Origin: an uncultured Chitinophaga sp.
GTDB lineage: Bacteria; Bacteroidota; Bacteroidia; Chitinophagales; Chitinophagaceae
Assembly (NCBI RefSeq): GCF_946479755.1
Contig: NZ_CAMLHC010000017.1
Location: forward strand, 62,001 to 126,000
DNA length: 64,000 nucleotides
Reading direction: 5' to 3'
In this document: in pieces, positions 8,436 to 17,845 of the stretch
Position numbering within the stretch: position 1 is the first letter of the stretch
Layout of the letters: the number at the start of each line of letters is the position of its first letter
The notes under the pieces: generated by a model
Databases searched by the model: none
What the model was told of the DNA's origin: nothing
What the model saw: only the letters and a program-made list of their open reading frames with translations
Position numbers and translations under genes: made by a program

Positions 8436-8520
8436 GGGATGACGACAGTCAGATCATCCCTGGCGCCGCTATGACCATATGCGTACAAAAAAACCGCGTC
8501 TGTTGCAGCAGACACGGTTT
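8436..8520 (+). promoter_or_regulatory. Two consecutive hairpins in the FecR-SusC leader
   Basis: First hairpin: GGGATGA (8436-8442) with TCATCCC (8454-8460), 11-base loop. Second hairpin: AAACCGCGTCTG (8491-8502) with CAGACACGGTTT (8509-8520), 6-base loop and one C-A mismatch, ending in TTT. They lie in the 173 bases between the FecR stop and the chosen SusC start. They could attenuate read-through from the sigma/FecR genes or shape the SusC leader. The second lies inside the longest open frame and argues against a start upstream of it. Confidence 0.5.
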
Positions 8521-8572
8521 GGATCATACAATGTTGTATGCATTTAGTAAAACACTAAAATCAACCAAAGAT

Positions 8573-11500
8573 ATGCAAAAATCGCTTTCGCTAACGTATA
8601 TACGGAGCTTAGTGAGATGGAGCGTCGCGTTCACAGTGTTCTCACTGGGAAATATCAGCTTCCTTGCTCCACAGGTATATAGTCAGTCCGTACAGCCGGT
8701 CGCCGTTACCGCTGCTTTTGAAAATGAAACGCTGGCGTCTTGTCTCAAAAAATTGGAACGCAGCTACCACCTGTCTTTCGGCTACGATAGCCAGGAATTG
8801 TCCCAATACAGGATCGATAAACAACATTTTGTCAACGAACCGCTGGAGAAGGTGCTGGCAGCCCTCCTCAGAAAAACAGCCTTTACTTTCCAGTCTAAAA
8901 ACGGCGTTTACCTGATCGTAAAACAGCCCTCAGTACCGGCAACCGCTACCATGCCCGCAGGTAAGATCCGCGGGCGTATCACCGATGCCGCTACCAGCAA
9001 CCCCGTTCCCGGTGTAACCGTACGCGTGGCCGGTGCTAAATATTACGCAGTCTCCAACCCGGAAGGGGAGTACGAACTGGTATTGCCTCCCGGTAATTAT
9101 TCTCTCCAATACTCTTTTATCGGTTACCAGGAAGAAATAAAACCCGCCGTGAAAGTAACCCCTGCCGCCGTGGCAGCGGTGCCGGTGGCCCTGGTAGTGA
9201 AAGCTTCCCGTTTAACCGAGACCGTAGTCATCGGTTACGGCGTACAGGAACGCCGCAGCCTCCTCGGCTCCGTCACCAGCTTCAAAGCGAGCGAACTACC
9301 CGGCCAGATGCCCATTTCTGTGGATGAAGCTATGGTCGGCAAACTGCCGGGCGTATTCATCGCGCCCTCCAGCGGCGTGCCCGGTGCTGCCAGCAATATT
9401 ACCATTCGTGGTATCAGCACCCTTAACGCCAACGGCAACACGCCGCTGATCGTGGTAGACGGTGTGCCCATCTATGGCATCGATCCCAACCTCAATACGG
9501 TTGATTACAATAAAGGATCTTCACAAGGCTTCAGCTTCGGAGGCAACCAGGTGGTGAACGAATACCGCCAGCCCACCACCTTCGAGAAGAACCCACTGGC
9601 CACCCTTAACCCTGATGACATTGAATCCATCGAAGTACTGAAAGATGCCTATTCCACCGCCATTTACGGCTCCCGCGGCTCCGGCGGCGTGATCCTCATC
9701 ACCACCAAAAAAGGGAAACGCGGGAAGTCAAGGGTAGACGTGCAGCTGGGCGCTTCCATCGCCGCCCCCCGTAAACTACCGTCTCTCATGACGGGCGACC
9801 AGTACGCCGATTTCTATACCCGCCTGTTTGCCCTGAAAGACTCTATCGGCAAGGCAGGGAATCCTTTTTACCGCCCGCTGAACTACCAGTTCCCCAAAGG
9901 CGTCAACACCCGCTGGCTGGATGAAGTGACACGCAACGCCGTAGGCAGCGACGCCAATGTATCCCTCAGCGGCGGCACAGAAAAAAGTAACTACTACGTC
10001 AGCCTGGGATATGATCAGCAGCAGTCGTACATCGTCAATAATGACTTCACCCGCTACCAGGGCCGCGTCAACTTCGACAACCAGATGACGAAATCCCTGA
10101 AAGTAGGCGTGAGCATGTCGATGAACCAGGCCAAAAATAATTCGCTGAACGCACAGGAAGTATACCGCAACGCTATCCAGAAAGCGCCCAACATCGGCAT
10201 CTACGACAGCACCGGCAATTTCAACTGGCGCTTCGGCAACAACCCCACCGGTCCGGAAGCGGTGTCAAATCCCGTGGCGCAGGCTACCACCGGAAAAAAC
10301 TATTCCACCGACAGCCGCGTGCTGGGCAACGTGTTCGCCGACCTGAAACTGCGCTCCTGGCTTAGCCTGCACAGTGATTTCGGGGTAGACTGGATCAGTG
10401 CCCGCTCCTACAGCCGTAATATCGACCGGCCCCAGATGCCCGGTGGCAACGCCACCGAGTCACAGCAACAGCTCCGCAAATGGGTGACCAACAACCGCCT
10501 CGATATCAACAAAGCCTTCGACGGAGGCCATGCTATCAGCGCCATGCTGGGCCAGAGCTTCGAAAAGTCAATAGAGAACGTCAATTCCGTGGCGGGTGAC
10601 GGCTTTCTGAACAATGAAATGCTCAGCATCTCCACCGCCAAAAACAGGCGGGTGGTGAACTCCCTGCAACAACAATGGGCGCAGGTGTCTTTCCTTGGCA
10701 GGCTTAACTATGAATACATGCACCGCTACCTGGTAGGCGTCACCTACCGGATGGACGGCTCGTCCCGCTTCTCGGCCAACCACCGCTACGTGGGTTTCCC
10801 TTCCTTTGCCGTGGGCTGGATACCCAGCGAAGAAAGTTTTCTGAAAGGCAGCAAAGTCATCGAGCAACTGAAAATACGGGGTAGTGTAGGCTTTACCGGT
10901 AGTGACGGCGGCAACGGCTACTATGGCAACCAGGGACAGTACGTGATAGCCGATTACGGCGCTTCCTATGGTAACGTGTCTGCCATCGGCGTGAAACAAC
11001 CAGCCAACCCCAACCTGCAGTGGGAACGGACCACCACCTGGAACGTGGGCATGGACCTCAGTATGCTCAACGGCCGCATCAGCGCTACGCTCGACTACTA
11101 CAGAAGACAAACGTCCAACGCCATCCTCGGCTCTGTACTGCCTTATTTCATGGGCTTCGCCATGCAGAAACAAAACCTGGCAGACCTCAGCAATAACGGT
11201 ATTGAGTTCAGCGTCACCAGCCAGAATATGGTCCGCAAAAATTTCAGCTGGACCACCAACTTTAACATCTCCGGTAACCGGAATAAAATCGTCCGGCTCC
11301 ATAAAATCAGTGAAGACCAGCTGGCCAACCAGAACGAAATTGAGGGCAATCGCTTCTGGCGGGTAGGTCATTCCGCTACGGCTTTCTACCTGTACAACTG
11401 GGGCGGTATTAACCCGGACAATGGTCAGCCGCTGTGGATCGACAATACCGGCAAAAGCTCCGAAAAGCCTATCCAGCAACAGTATCCCAACGCGCCCTAT

Positions 11501-12085
11501 GTACACCGCGAATACATGGGCGATGCCATGCCGGTGGTATTTGGAGGACTGGGTAATACCTTCACCTACAAAGACCTTGAGCTGAACTGCTTCCTGTCTT
11601 TCTCTGCCGGCAACAAGATGATCAACGGCGCGAGAGCGGCACAGTACAGCTACCTGGGCAGTTCTTCAACGGCAAACAATGTATTCAATCTCACGCCTGA
11701 GATCCTGCAATACTGGCAGTACCCCGGACAGCAGACAGACATCCCGGCGCTGATCAATAAGTCCAACGCCGCTTCCGCAGGCTTCGGCAGCTCTTATGAC
11801 TATACGCTCAGCCGCCAGAATTCCCGCTTCCTGGAAGATGCGTCGTTCGTGAAGCTGAGAAGCGTAACGCTCACCTACAATTTCAGCCGTCTGCTGAGTC
11901 GTAGCGAGACCGTGAAATCGCTACGGGTGTTCGCGGAAGGTAACAACCTGCTGATCCTGACCAATTACTCCGGCCTGGACCCCGAGGTGAGCGCCTACGG
12001 CTCTTCCGCGCTGAATATGGGATTCGATGAACTCACCATGCCGTCGCCGCGCACGTGGAGAGTGGGTATTAAAGCATCTTTTTAA
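8573..12085 (+). CDS. SusC/RagA TonB-linked outer-membrane transporter with STN signalling domain
   Basis: About 1170 residues from the ATG at 8573. The frame is open from 8471 (also ATG at 8531), but only the later start gives a clean signal peptide, ending near QVYSQ. Order: STN (secretin/TonB short N-terminal domain, SCLKKLERSYHLSFGYDSQEL), carboxypeptidase-regulatory-like domain (KIRGRITDAATSNPVPGVTV), TonB-box region (LTETVVIGYGVQERRSLLGS), plug (GKLPGVFIAPSSG, LIVVDGVPIYGID, DIESIEVLKDAYSTAIYGSRGSGGVILITTKKG), then the 22-strand barrel, ending in an aromatic residue (GIKASF). It imports a large ligand with SusD and signals to FecR. With two thioredoxin lipid/periplasmic partners and no glycosidase, the ligand may be a peptide or other non-glycan; this is inference. 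Confidence 0.95.
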   Translation: MQKSLSLTYIRSLVRWSVAFTVFSLGNISFLAPQVYSQSVQPVAVTAAFENETLASCLKKLERSYHLSFGYDSQELSQYRIDKQHFVNEPLEKVLAALLRKTAFTFQSKNGVYLIVKQPSVPATATMPAGKIRGRITDAATSNPVPGVTVRVAGAKYYAVSNPEGEYELVLPPGNYSLQYSFIGYQEEIKPAVKVTPAAVAAVPVALVVKASRLTETVVIGYGVQERRSLLGSVTSFKASELPGQMPISVDEAMVGKLPGVFIAPSSGVPGAASNITIRGISTLNANGNTPLIVVDGVPIYGIDPNLNTVDYNKGSSQGFSFGGNQVVNEYRQPTTFEKNPLATLNPDDIESIEVLKDAYSTAIYGSRGSGGVILITTKKGKRGKSRVDVQLGASIAAPRKLPSLMTGDQYADFYTRLFALKDSIGKAGNPFYRPLNYQFPKGVNTRWLDEVTRNAVGSDANVSLSGGTEKSNYYVSLGYDQQQSYIVNNDFTRYQGRVNFDNQMTKSLKVGVSMSMNQAKNNSLNAQEVYRNAIQKAPNIGIYDSTGNFNWRFGNNPTGPEAVSNPVAQATTGKNYSTDSRVLGNVFADLKLRSWLSLHSDFGVDWISARSYSRNIDRPQMPGGNATESQQQLRKWVTNNRLDINKAFDGGHAISAMLGQSFEKSIENVNSVAGDGFLNNEMLSISTAKNRRVVNSLQQQWAQVSFLGRLNYEYMHRYLVGVTYRMDGSSRFSANHRYVGFPSFAVGWIPSEESFLKGSKVIEQLKIRGSVGFTGSDGGNGYYGNQGQYVIADYGASYGNVSAIGVKQPANPNLQWERTTTWNVGMDLSMLNGRISATLDYYRRQTSNAILGSVLPYFMGFAMQKQNLADLSNNGIEFSVTSQNMVRKNFSWTTNFNISGNRNKIVRLHKISEDQLANQNEIEGNRFWRVGHSATAFYLYNWGGINPDNGQPLWIDNTGKSSEKPIQQQYPNAPYVHREYMGDAMPVVFGGLGNTFTYKDLELNCFLSFSAGNKMINGARAAQYSYLGSSSTANNVFNLTPEILQYWQYPGQQTDIPALINKSNAASAGFGSSYDYTLSRQNSRFLEDASFVKLRSVTLTYNFSRLLSRSETVKSLRVFAEGNNLLILTNYSGLDPEVSAYGSSALNMGFDELTMPSPRTWRVGIKASF

Positions 12086-12094
12086 AATGAGATT

Positions 12095-13474
12095 ATGAAA
12101 AGATATTCCTGTTATATATATGCTGCGCTGCTGCTGGTCACCCTGGGGGCCTGCAGCCGGCAGCTGGACCTGAAGCCGGAAGGCACCATGGTAGAAGCCG
12201 ACCTGCTGAAGAATAAACAGACCACCGAAAGTTTCCTGGCAGATACTTACCTGCAGCTGATGAAAAGCGCAGCGGGGAATGCCTTCATTTTCGGGGATGT
12301 GACCGGCAACGTGGTGAGCAGCTTCGACCAGGCGCTGGTGAAAGGCGCCGTAGACCCCCGGGATGCGAACTATGATGCGCTGTGGTCCTCGCCTTACGCC
12401 ACCATCAACCAGGCCAACGTTATCATTACCCAGCTGCCCAAATATGCTGATTTTGATGCCACCCTCCAGCAACAGTTCATAGCGGAAGCGAAGTTTGTCC
12501 GTGCTTTCGGGCACCTGCTGCTGTTACAGCTATATGGTGACGGCGCTTTGCAGAACAAACCCAATAACATGGGTATTCCTTTGATGTTGCAGTCCTTCGA
12601 TGGTTACGACGGCTCCCAGAACAAAGCCCGTAATACCAACGTGGAAGTATATACGCAGATACTAAAAGATTTGGATGAAGCCATCGCCGTGCTGCCGGAG
12701 AAAAGAACAGACCCTGTGGCACAGGCAAGCCGCGCTACCAAAGGTGCTGCCGCCGCACTGGCAGCGAGGGTGTGCCTGTATAAGCAAGACTATGCGAAGG
12801 CGGCTGCCTACGCTAATATGGTGCTGGCAGCGCAGCTTTATAGCCTGCAACCTTCTTTCGTGGCGTTATGGCCGGATAATGCAAACGGTAACGGTAAGTA
12901 CCCGCTGACCACAGAAATCCTGTTCGCCTTCCCGGAAAGCTGGAATACAACCAGCTATGGCAAACATGAGATCTATTATTCCTATGGGTTCTATCAGCCG
13001 CTGCCTGATTTTCTGGCGCTCTATGAGCCGCAGGACGAACGGTACGTCGATATGTTCACTGCCACCCAGCAGATGCGCAAGTTTACCGATCCAAAACTCA
13101 TGGACAATGTAAATATGGTCCGTCTGCCGGAAGTGATGCTGACAGCAGCGGAGGCGATGGCGCAAACGTCAGGAGTAAACGCCGCTTCCGTGGATCTGCT
13201 CAACCGTGTATACGCACGCGCCTACACGAAAACTCCGGTACCGAAGGTATATACCGTGGCCGACTTTACCACTAAACAGCAGCTGGTGGACCGCATCCTG
13301 CTGGAACGCAAGCGGGAACTGGCATTCGAAGGCTTCGCCCGTTTCGACGCCATCCGCAGCGGTCAGCAGCCCAACCCGCTGCTGCCGGCCAATAAATACG
13401 CCATGCCCATTCCGCAGCGGGAGATCGACATCACCAGCGGCCTCATCGTGCAGAATCCAGGTTATGTACAGTAA
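12095..13474 (+). CDS. SusD/RagB-family substrate-binding lipoprotein
   Basis: 459 residues. MKRYSCYIYAALLLVTLGAC gives a lipoprotein signal with Cys20. The SusD N-terminus (QLDLKPEGTMVEADLLKN) and TPR-like helices (YDALWSSPYATINQANVIITQL, FVRAFGHLLLLQLYGDGAL, ATKGAAAALAARVCLYKQDYAKAAAYANMVL) are typical. The C-terminus has LLERKRELAFEGFARFDAIR, a SusD signature. It forms a lid over the SusC barrel at the cell surface. It starts 9 bases after the SusC stop, so the two are co-transcribed. It is shorter than most SusD proteins (~500-600). Confidence 0.94.
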   Translation: MKRYSCYIYAALLLVTLGACSRQLDLKPEGTMVEADLLKNKQTTESFLADTYLQLMKSAAGNAFIFGDVTGNVVSSFDQALVKGAVDPRDANYDALWSSPYATINQANVIITQLPKYADFDATLQQQFIAEAKFVRAFGHLLLLQLYGDGALQNKPNNMGIPLMLQSFDGYDGSQNKARNTNVEVYTQILKDLDEAIAVLPEKRTDPVAQASRATKGAAAALAARVCLYKQDYAKAAAYANMVLAAQLYSLQPSFVALWPDNANGNGKYPLTTEILFAFPESWNTTSYGKHEIYYSYGFYQPLPDFLALYEPQDERYVDMFTATQQMRKFTDPKLMDNVNMVRLPEVMLTAAEAMAQTSGVNAASVDLLNRVYARAYTKTPVPKVYTVADFTTKQQLVDRILLERKRELAFEGFARFDAIRSGQQPNPLLPANKYAMPIPQREIDITSGLIVQNPGYVQ

Positions 13475-13497
13475 CGTAAAAGTATAAACGATAAACC

Positions 13498-14700
13498 ATG
13501 AAGAGAATCATCACCACCCTCTCAGGGGCCTGCCTGGCACTCGGCAGCCTGGCACTGTCGGGTCAGCAGATCACCCTGCAGGGCGATATCAGCGGAAACC
13601 TGAAAGGACATCACAAAATGTATATCTATACCCGTACTTACAAAGACTCGACTGTCATAGAGAACGGGCATTATTCCTTTAAAATCCCTTTCAGCGGACC
13701 GGTATTCATGATGCTGCTGCCGGAATATGTGACGGCCGAACGCCAGATGTACGTGCCCTATGGCGTGCTGATGGACAAGCCCACCACATATACGGTCACC
13801 AGCGATATCAGCAAAGGGATGAACGCTTCCACGGTAAAAGGCTCCGAAGCGCCGGAGCTGTACCAGGCCTACGGTAAAGAGAAAGCCGCCGCCTGGAAAA
13901 CCATCAGCGCCACGCTGCAAAAAGAATTCGGCAAACCGTGGGTACAGGAAAACGATCCGCAATATGAAGCCTTTCAGAAAAGACAGGACGCTCTGCAGCA
14001 ACAATACCTGTTGCCTTTACTGGAGAAACTGGTAAAGCAACATCCAAACTCCTATGCAGCTGCCTTCAGCCTGAACGATGCCCGTCAGATAGCGTCCGTG
14101 GAGCAACAGGACCGGCTATACGCTATGTTGTCCAAAGAGATGAAAGCTACCGCCGCAGCGAAGGAGTTCCACCAGTTCACCGATGGTATCCGTAATTCCG
14201 CTATCGGTAAACAGGTAAAGGATTTCAGCCTGCCGGACCCGCAAGGTAAAATGATTCCCTTCAGCAGCCTGAAAGGAAAGTATGTGCTGATCGACTTCTG
14301 GGCCAGCTGGTGCGCACCCTGTCGTAAGTCTTTCCCGCATATGCGGGAGGTGTACCAGCAGTACAAAGACCAGAACTTCATCATCTACAGTATTTCTATC
14401 GATAAAAGCAAGCCGGACTGGCTGAAAGCCGTGGGAGAGGAGAACAACCCCTGGCTGCAGTCCCTGGATAATATCAACGTGGCAGGCAGTGGCTTCGCTA
14501 TCACCGGGGTACCTACCACTTACCTGATTTCTCCGGAAGGAAAAATAATGATGAAAGAAATCGGGTTCGACGAAACGGGCAACGGTAACATCGAAAAGAA
14601 ACTGGCTTCCCTCTTTGGCGGCGCCGTAAAAAAAGCGGAAGAAAAACCAAAGACAGAAGGTAAAGTGATGAAAGCGATGCCAATGACGCCTATGCAATAG
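13498..14700 (+). CDS. TlpA-like thioredoxin with N-terminal DUF4369-like domain
   Basis: 400 residues with signal peptide (MKRIITTLSGACLALG..., cleavage near LSGQQ). Residues ~25-110 form a beta-rich DUF4369-like domain, a helical linker runs to ~235, and the thioredoxin domain begins VKDFSLPDPQGKMIPFSSLKGKYVLIDFWASWCAPCRKSFP with the redox motif CAPC. The cis-proline segment is ITGVPTTYLI. Such proteins act in the periplasm as disulfide reductases (ResA/TlpA type). The C-terminal tail after LASLFGG is Lys/Met-rich and low complexity. It follows SusD by 23 bases and is followed by a second thioredoxin, so the SusCD operon includes a redox step. Confidence 0.9.
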   Translation: MKRIITTLSGACLALGSLALSGQQITLQGDISGNLKGHHKMYIYTRTYKDSTVIENGHYSFKIPFSGPVFMMLLPEYVTAERQMYVPYGVLMDKPTTYTVTSDISKGMNASTVKGSEAPELYQAYGKEKAAAWKTISATLQKEFGKPWVQENDPQYEAFQKRQDALQQQYLLPLLEKLVKQHPNSYAAAFSLNDARQIASVEQQDRLYAMLSKEMKATAAAKEFHQFTDGIRNSAIGKQVKDFSLPDPQGKMIPFSSLKGKYVLIDFWASWCAPCRKSFPHMREVYQQYKDQNFIIYSISIDKSKPDWLKAVGEENNPWLQSLDNINVAGSGFAITGVPTTYLISPEGKIMMKEIGFDETGNGNIEKKLASLFGGAVKKAEEKPKTEGKVMKAMPMTPMQ

Positions 14701-14720
14701 TAATATCATAAACCATCTAC

Positions 14721-15887
14721 ATGAGAAAAAATCAACGTCCGTGGTTGTTGGCCCTGCTCGCCGCTTCCATCGTAATGCCGGCGGCAGCGCAGACAAAACG
14801 GTATATCACCGTCAGCGGGAAAATCAAATTTCCCCCTTCCAAAGAGCAGCAGGAGAAATTTCCTTTCCGGTTACAAAAGCAGATGGGCGATGAGCGTGTC
14901 ACCATCGATACCATCCACCTGAAACCGGATGGCTCCTATAGTATCAAAATAGATGCTACGCGCCCGCAGTTTTATATCCTGAACGAATTTGAAGAAGACA
15001 GGCTGACCATCTGGGCCAATAAAGACAATCTTCAGATCGATTTCCGGGGAGAAGATACAGCGGCGATGAAGATCAAAAATCCGCCGTACGTGTATATCCA
15101 CGGCAGTGAAGAAAATAACCTGATCAACCAGGTGAACTTTATTACTTACCGCAACTATCAGCAGATGATCCAGAATGGTCGCCTCCAATATCAGGCGTCG
15201 CTCGCTAAAGATACCGCTCTGGTACGCGTGATGCAAGACCAGTACAGCTGGTTGGGAGACGACATGGGCGAGCGTATAAAGTTGTTGGTGAAAATGTATC
15301 CCAACACGCCGGTGCTGTTATATGCGCTGGACTACCTGCATCCGCGGAAGGATAAAGAACTGATCAACACGGAACTGGCTAAACTGGTAAAGAAATACCC
15401 TTATCTCGAAGAAGCCAGAAGAAAACAGGCAGACATTGTAAAGGCGGAAGCAATTGCCCGTAAGACAGGCGTTGGTGCCACTGCCATGAACTTCACGCAG
15501 AACAACGTGAGTGGTAAAGCAGTGCAGCTGAAAGACTACCGCGGCAAATACGTGCTGCTCGATTTCTGGGCCAGCTGGTGCGGTCCGTGCAGGGCAGAGA
15601 ATCCCAATGTGCTGGATAACTACGAAAAGTACCACGGCAAAGGACTGGAGATACTGGCCGTATCGCTGGACGATAAAAAAGATGCGTGGGTAAAAGCCAT
15701 TAAAGACGATGGTCTTACCTGGGAGCATGTGAGCGACCTGAAAGGCTGGAAAAATGAAGTGGCGAAAGAATACAATATCCGCGCGGTGCCCAGCAATTTT
15801 CTGATCGACAAGGAAGGTAAAATTGTTGCTAAAGATTTGCGCGGCGAGGAGCTGACAAAAAAGCTGGAAGAGATCTTTGGTAAATAG
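14721..15887 (+). CDS. TlpA-like thioredoxin, second copy
   Basis: 388 residues with signal peptide (MRKNQRPWLLALLAASIVMP, cleavage near AAAQ). It has the same architecture as its neighbour: DUF4369-like beta domain, helical linker, then a thioredoxin domain (AMNFTQNNVSGKAVQLKDYRGKYVLLDFWASWCGPCRAENP) with redox motif CGPC and cis-Pro segment IRAVPSNFLID. The CGPC versus CAPC motif of the previous protein suggests different redox potentials. The gap is 20 bases, same operon. Duplicated TlpA genes behind a SusCD pair are frequent in Bacteroidota, but their substrate is not known. Confidence 0.9.
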   Translation: MRKNQRPWLLALLAASIVMPAAAQTKRYITVSGKIKFPPSKEQQEKFPFRLQKQMGDERVTIDTIHLKPDGSYSIKIDATRPQFYILNEFEEDRLTIWANKDNLQIDFRGEDTAAMKIKNPPYVYIHGSEENNLINQVNFITYRNYQQMIQNGRLQYQASLAKDTALVRVMQDQYSWLGDDMGERIKLLVKMYPNTPVLLYALDYLHPRKDKELINTELAKLVKKYPYLEEARRKQADIVKAEAIARKTGVGATAMNFTQNNVSGKAVQLKDYRGKYVLLDFWASWCGPCRAENPNVLDNYEKYHGKGLEILAVSLDDKKDAWVKAIKDDGLTWEHVSDLKGWKNEVAKEYNIRAVPSNFLIDKEGKIVAKDLRGEELTKKLEEIFGK

Positions 15888-15915
15888 TGTTAAAATAAAA
15901 CTGTAAAGAAACGTT

Positions 15916-16422
15916 ATGAAGCGATTGTTATTATTGTTGAGCATCTGCTGGAGCAGCGCGTCTATGGCCCAGATGCAGGCGGCTAAAAAAATTATTCCCG
16001 ATTATACCCATGAGACGCAGATCAAAAGCACGCCGGTGAAAATATGGCGGGTGATCCGTGATCTGCCACAGGTAAAAGAATATTCCAACGGGACGGTCCG
16101 TGAGGTGAACGTCCGCACGGTAGGTGATATAAAGTACCGGGATCTTACGTTCAGCGATGGCCGCAAGCGTACCGATGAAATTGAACAGATACATGACCAG
16201 TACAAGTTCTTTGTGTTTCATGTGTCGGACCCATTGCCGGCGGGCATCAGCAAAGCGATTGTGACAGCGTTGGTGGAGTCTTTACCGGATAAAGACGATG
16301 TGTCGGTGGTGCGCTGGAGCATTATCCTGGAAGGCGATAAGGCTGGCAGGAAACCGCTGGTCGACAGCCTTTCCGCCGAGATAGCCAACTATGAGGCAGG
16401 ATTGAAAAAGATGCTGGAATAG
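15916..16422 (+). CDS. Secreted SRPBCC/START-like protein
   Basis: 168 residues; signal peptide MKRLLLLLSICWSSASMAQ. The mature part reads like the SRPBCC (polyketide cyclase/START) fold: ETQIKSTPVKIWRVIRDLPQVKEYSNG at the start, alternating strands (VGDIKYRDLTF, YKFFVFHVSDP), and a long C-terminal helix (LVDSLSAEIANYEAGLKKML). These folds bind hydrophobic ligands in a deep pocket. A secreted version at the end of a SusCD/thioredoxin operon may bind the imported or released ligand; this is inference. It is the last gene of the operon, 13 bases before a strong terminator. Confidence 0.7.
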   Translation: MKRLLLLLSICWSSASMAQMQAAKKIIPDYTHETQIKSTPVKIWRVIRDLPQVKEYSNGTVREVNVRTVGDIKYRDLTFSDGRKRTDEIEQIHDQYKFFVFHVSDPLPAGISKAIVTALVESLPDKDDVSVVRWSIILEGDKAGRKPLVDSLSAEIANYEAGLKKMLE

Positions 16423-16434
16423 CAAAAGAGAAGG

Positions 16435-16461
16435 AAGCCGGGTTGACGCCCGGCTTTTTTT
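16435..16461 (+). terminator. Intrinsic terminator of the SusCD-thioredoxin operon
   Basis: AAGCCGGG (16435-16442) pairs perfectly with CCCGGCTT (16449-16456) around loop TTGACG, followed by a T run to 16461. It lies between convergent genes and its T run touches the stop of the minus-strand hydrolase. Confidence 0.9.
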
Positions 16462-17320
16462 ATTGTTCCTTCAGAAAGTCTTCTATCATGGCCACCGCCA
16501 GCGCAGGTGTATGGCTGCCGGGTTTGGCGGTCAGCACTTCACCGAGGAATTCCCCGTGCTGGCCGGGCAGTATGGCGAGGCGCCCTTTGGGCAGCAGCCG
16601 GTACATAGCAGTGGCATGTTCCGGCTGTGTGGCGTCCTGGTCGCTGATCATGACCAGCGTAGGCGCTTTAATGGAACGGAGCATATCGTCCGGCCAGTCT
16701 TTAAACGCCAGCATCCGGTCATGGTCCTGGTTGAACATAGCGACCAGTCCTTCAGGATCTTTGCGTACCGCGAGGTACGCATCTTTAAAGGGCTGCGGCA
16801 TGTCGCTGAAGTGGGCTTTCTGCAGCATGTCCCAGATGCCTTGCGGTAGCCCTTCTTTTTTATAAAACGCAGAGATAGCCACGATACGGCGTATCAGCTG
16901 CGGGTGACGGATGCCGACCTGGAGGGCGGTACAGCCGCCGTTGCTGAAGCCGAGAATGTCCGCCTGTGGAATGTGCAATGTTTGTAGGAGGGCAGCCACA
17001 TCGTCTGCATCCTGTTCAAATGAGGTCGGACCGGGGCGTCTGCCGCTATGTCCATGGCCTTGCAGTTCTACAGCGATTACCTGGTGGTGTCTGGCAAAAT
17101 CATTCAGCACCTGGCCGAAGGTGGTGCGGATGGTGGAGCCGCCGCCATGGATCAGTACCAGCGGGCTGCCGCTGCCATGTATTTCATAATACATTTTGAT
17201 GCCGTTGACCGTGGCATAACCGCTGACGGTATCCGTGACCGTTAGTGGCAACGGAGCGGCGGTTCCGGGCATAGCACAGCCAATGGCCATCGCCATGGCC
17301 AGAAAAAGACTTTTTAACAT
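16460..17320 (-). CDS. Secreted alpha/beta hydrolase
   Basis: 286 residues with an N-terminal signal peptide (MLKSLFLAMAMAIGCAMPGTAA). The fold is clear: oxyanion-hole HGGGS (LVLIHGGGST), nucleophile elbow GFSNGG (Ser in G-x-S-x-G), a late Asp in LVMISDQDAT, and catalytic His in LPGQHGEFLG. The cap region (AFYKKEGLPQGIWDMLQ) is like small ester/lactone hydrolases of the periplasm. Substrate is unknown. It lies 24 bases after the AHSA1-like gene on the same strand, so it probably belongs to the ArsR-controlled unit. Confidence 0.85.
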   Translation of the reverse strand: MLKSLFLAMAMAIGCAMPGTAAPLPLTVTDTVSGYATVNGIKMYYEIHGSGSPLVLIHGGGSTIRTTFGQVLNDFARHHQVIAVELQGHGHSGRRPGPTSFEQDADDVAALLQTLHIPQADILGFSNGGCTALQVGIRHPQLIRRIVAISAFYKKEGLPQGIWDMLQKAHFSDMPQPFKDAYLAVRKDPEGLVAMFNQDHDRMLAFKDWPDDMLRSIKAPTLVMISDQDATQPEHATAMYRLLPKGRLAILPGQHGEFLGEVLTAKPGSHTPALAVAMIEDFLKEQ

Positions 17321-17344
17321 AAACCTGTTTTTTAAATAGGGTGA

Positions 17345-17845
17345 TTAACGGGCGCCCGTTGGTTGCAGGTGTGCTTCCAGGATGTCGAGCATCTGTTCCC
17401 AGCTGGGGTAGGCGCCGGTTCGTTTAGCCAGTGACGTGTCTACCGTCTGGTGTAAGGTGAAGAGCGTTTTGTCGCCCTGCGCAGTAAACGTGACGGTCAG
17501 GATGGTTTCATCCGGCCAGTCGGGGTCCATGCCGGCTTCGCGGGAAGTGATCAGGCGTCCGCTGGCATCTGCCACCTGTAGTTTACAGACGATTTTCTCC
17601 GGTCGCGTGATTTCCAGGAAAGTGGTTTTGGCCCAGCAGTCTTTGTAAGCGCCGGCAGGATTGCGGATGCAGGAGAGGAAGCCGCCGCCCGGGCGGATAT
17701 CAACATCTGCGAAATGAATGGTGCAACCTTTCGGTGCATACCAGTGCTGAAGATGTTCTTCGCTGGTCCAGGCTTCAAATACCAGTTCCTGCGGCGCGTT
17801 GATGATACGGGAAATAAACGTATCCTGGTGATTAACGTTTGCCAT
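17345..17845 (-). CDS. AHSA1/START-like SRPBCC domain protein
   Basis: About 166 residues from the ATG at 17845 (MANVNHQDTF). A longer open frame begins at 17896, but that lies inside the ArsR gene; the chosen start overlaps the ArsR stop by 14 bases, a typical coupled arrangement. Motifs: ISRIINAPQELVFEAWT, HLQHWYAPKGCTI, DVDIRPGGGF and the C-terminal LTVTFTAQGDKTLFTLHQTV with WEQMLDILEAHL, standard for the AHSA1 (activator of Hsp90 ATPase-like) SRPBCC family. ArsR plus AHSA1-like pairs are very common in bacteria. The biochemical role is unclear. Confidence 0.88.
   Translation of the reverse strand: MANVNHQDTFISRIINAPQELVFEAWTSEEHLQHWYAPKGCTIHFADVDIRPGGGFLSCIRNPAGAYKDCWAKTTFLEITRPEKIVCKLQVADASGRLITSREAGMDPDWPDETILTVTFTAQGDKTLFTLHQTVDTSLAKRTGAYPSWEQMLDILEAHLQPTGAR

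Noticed and set aside
10568..11506. 312-codon minus-strand frame
   Set aside because: Antisense to the first SusC gene; no signal peptide or family.
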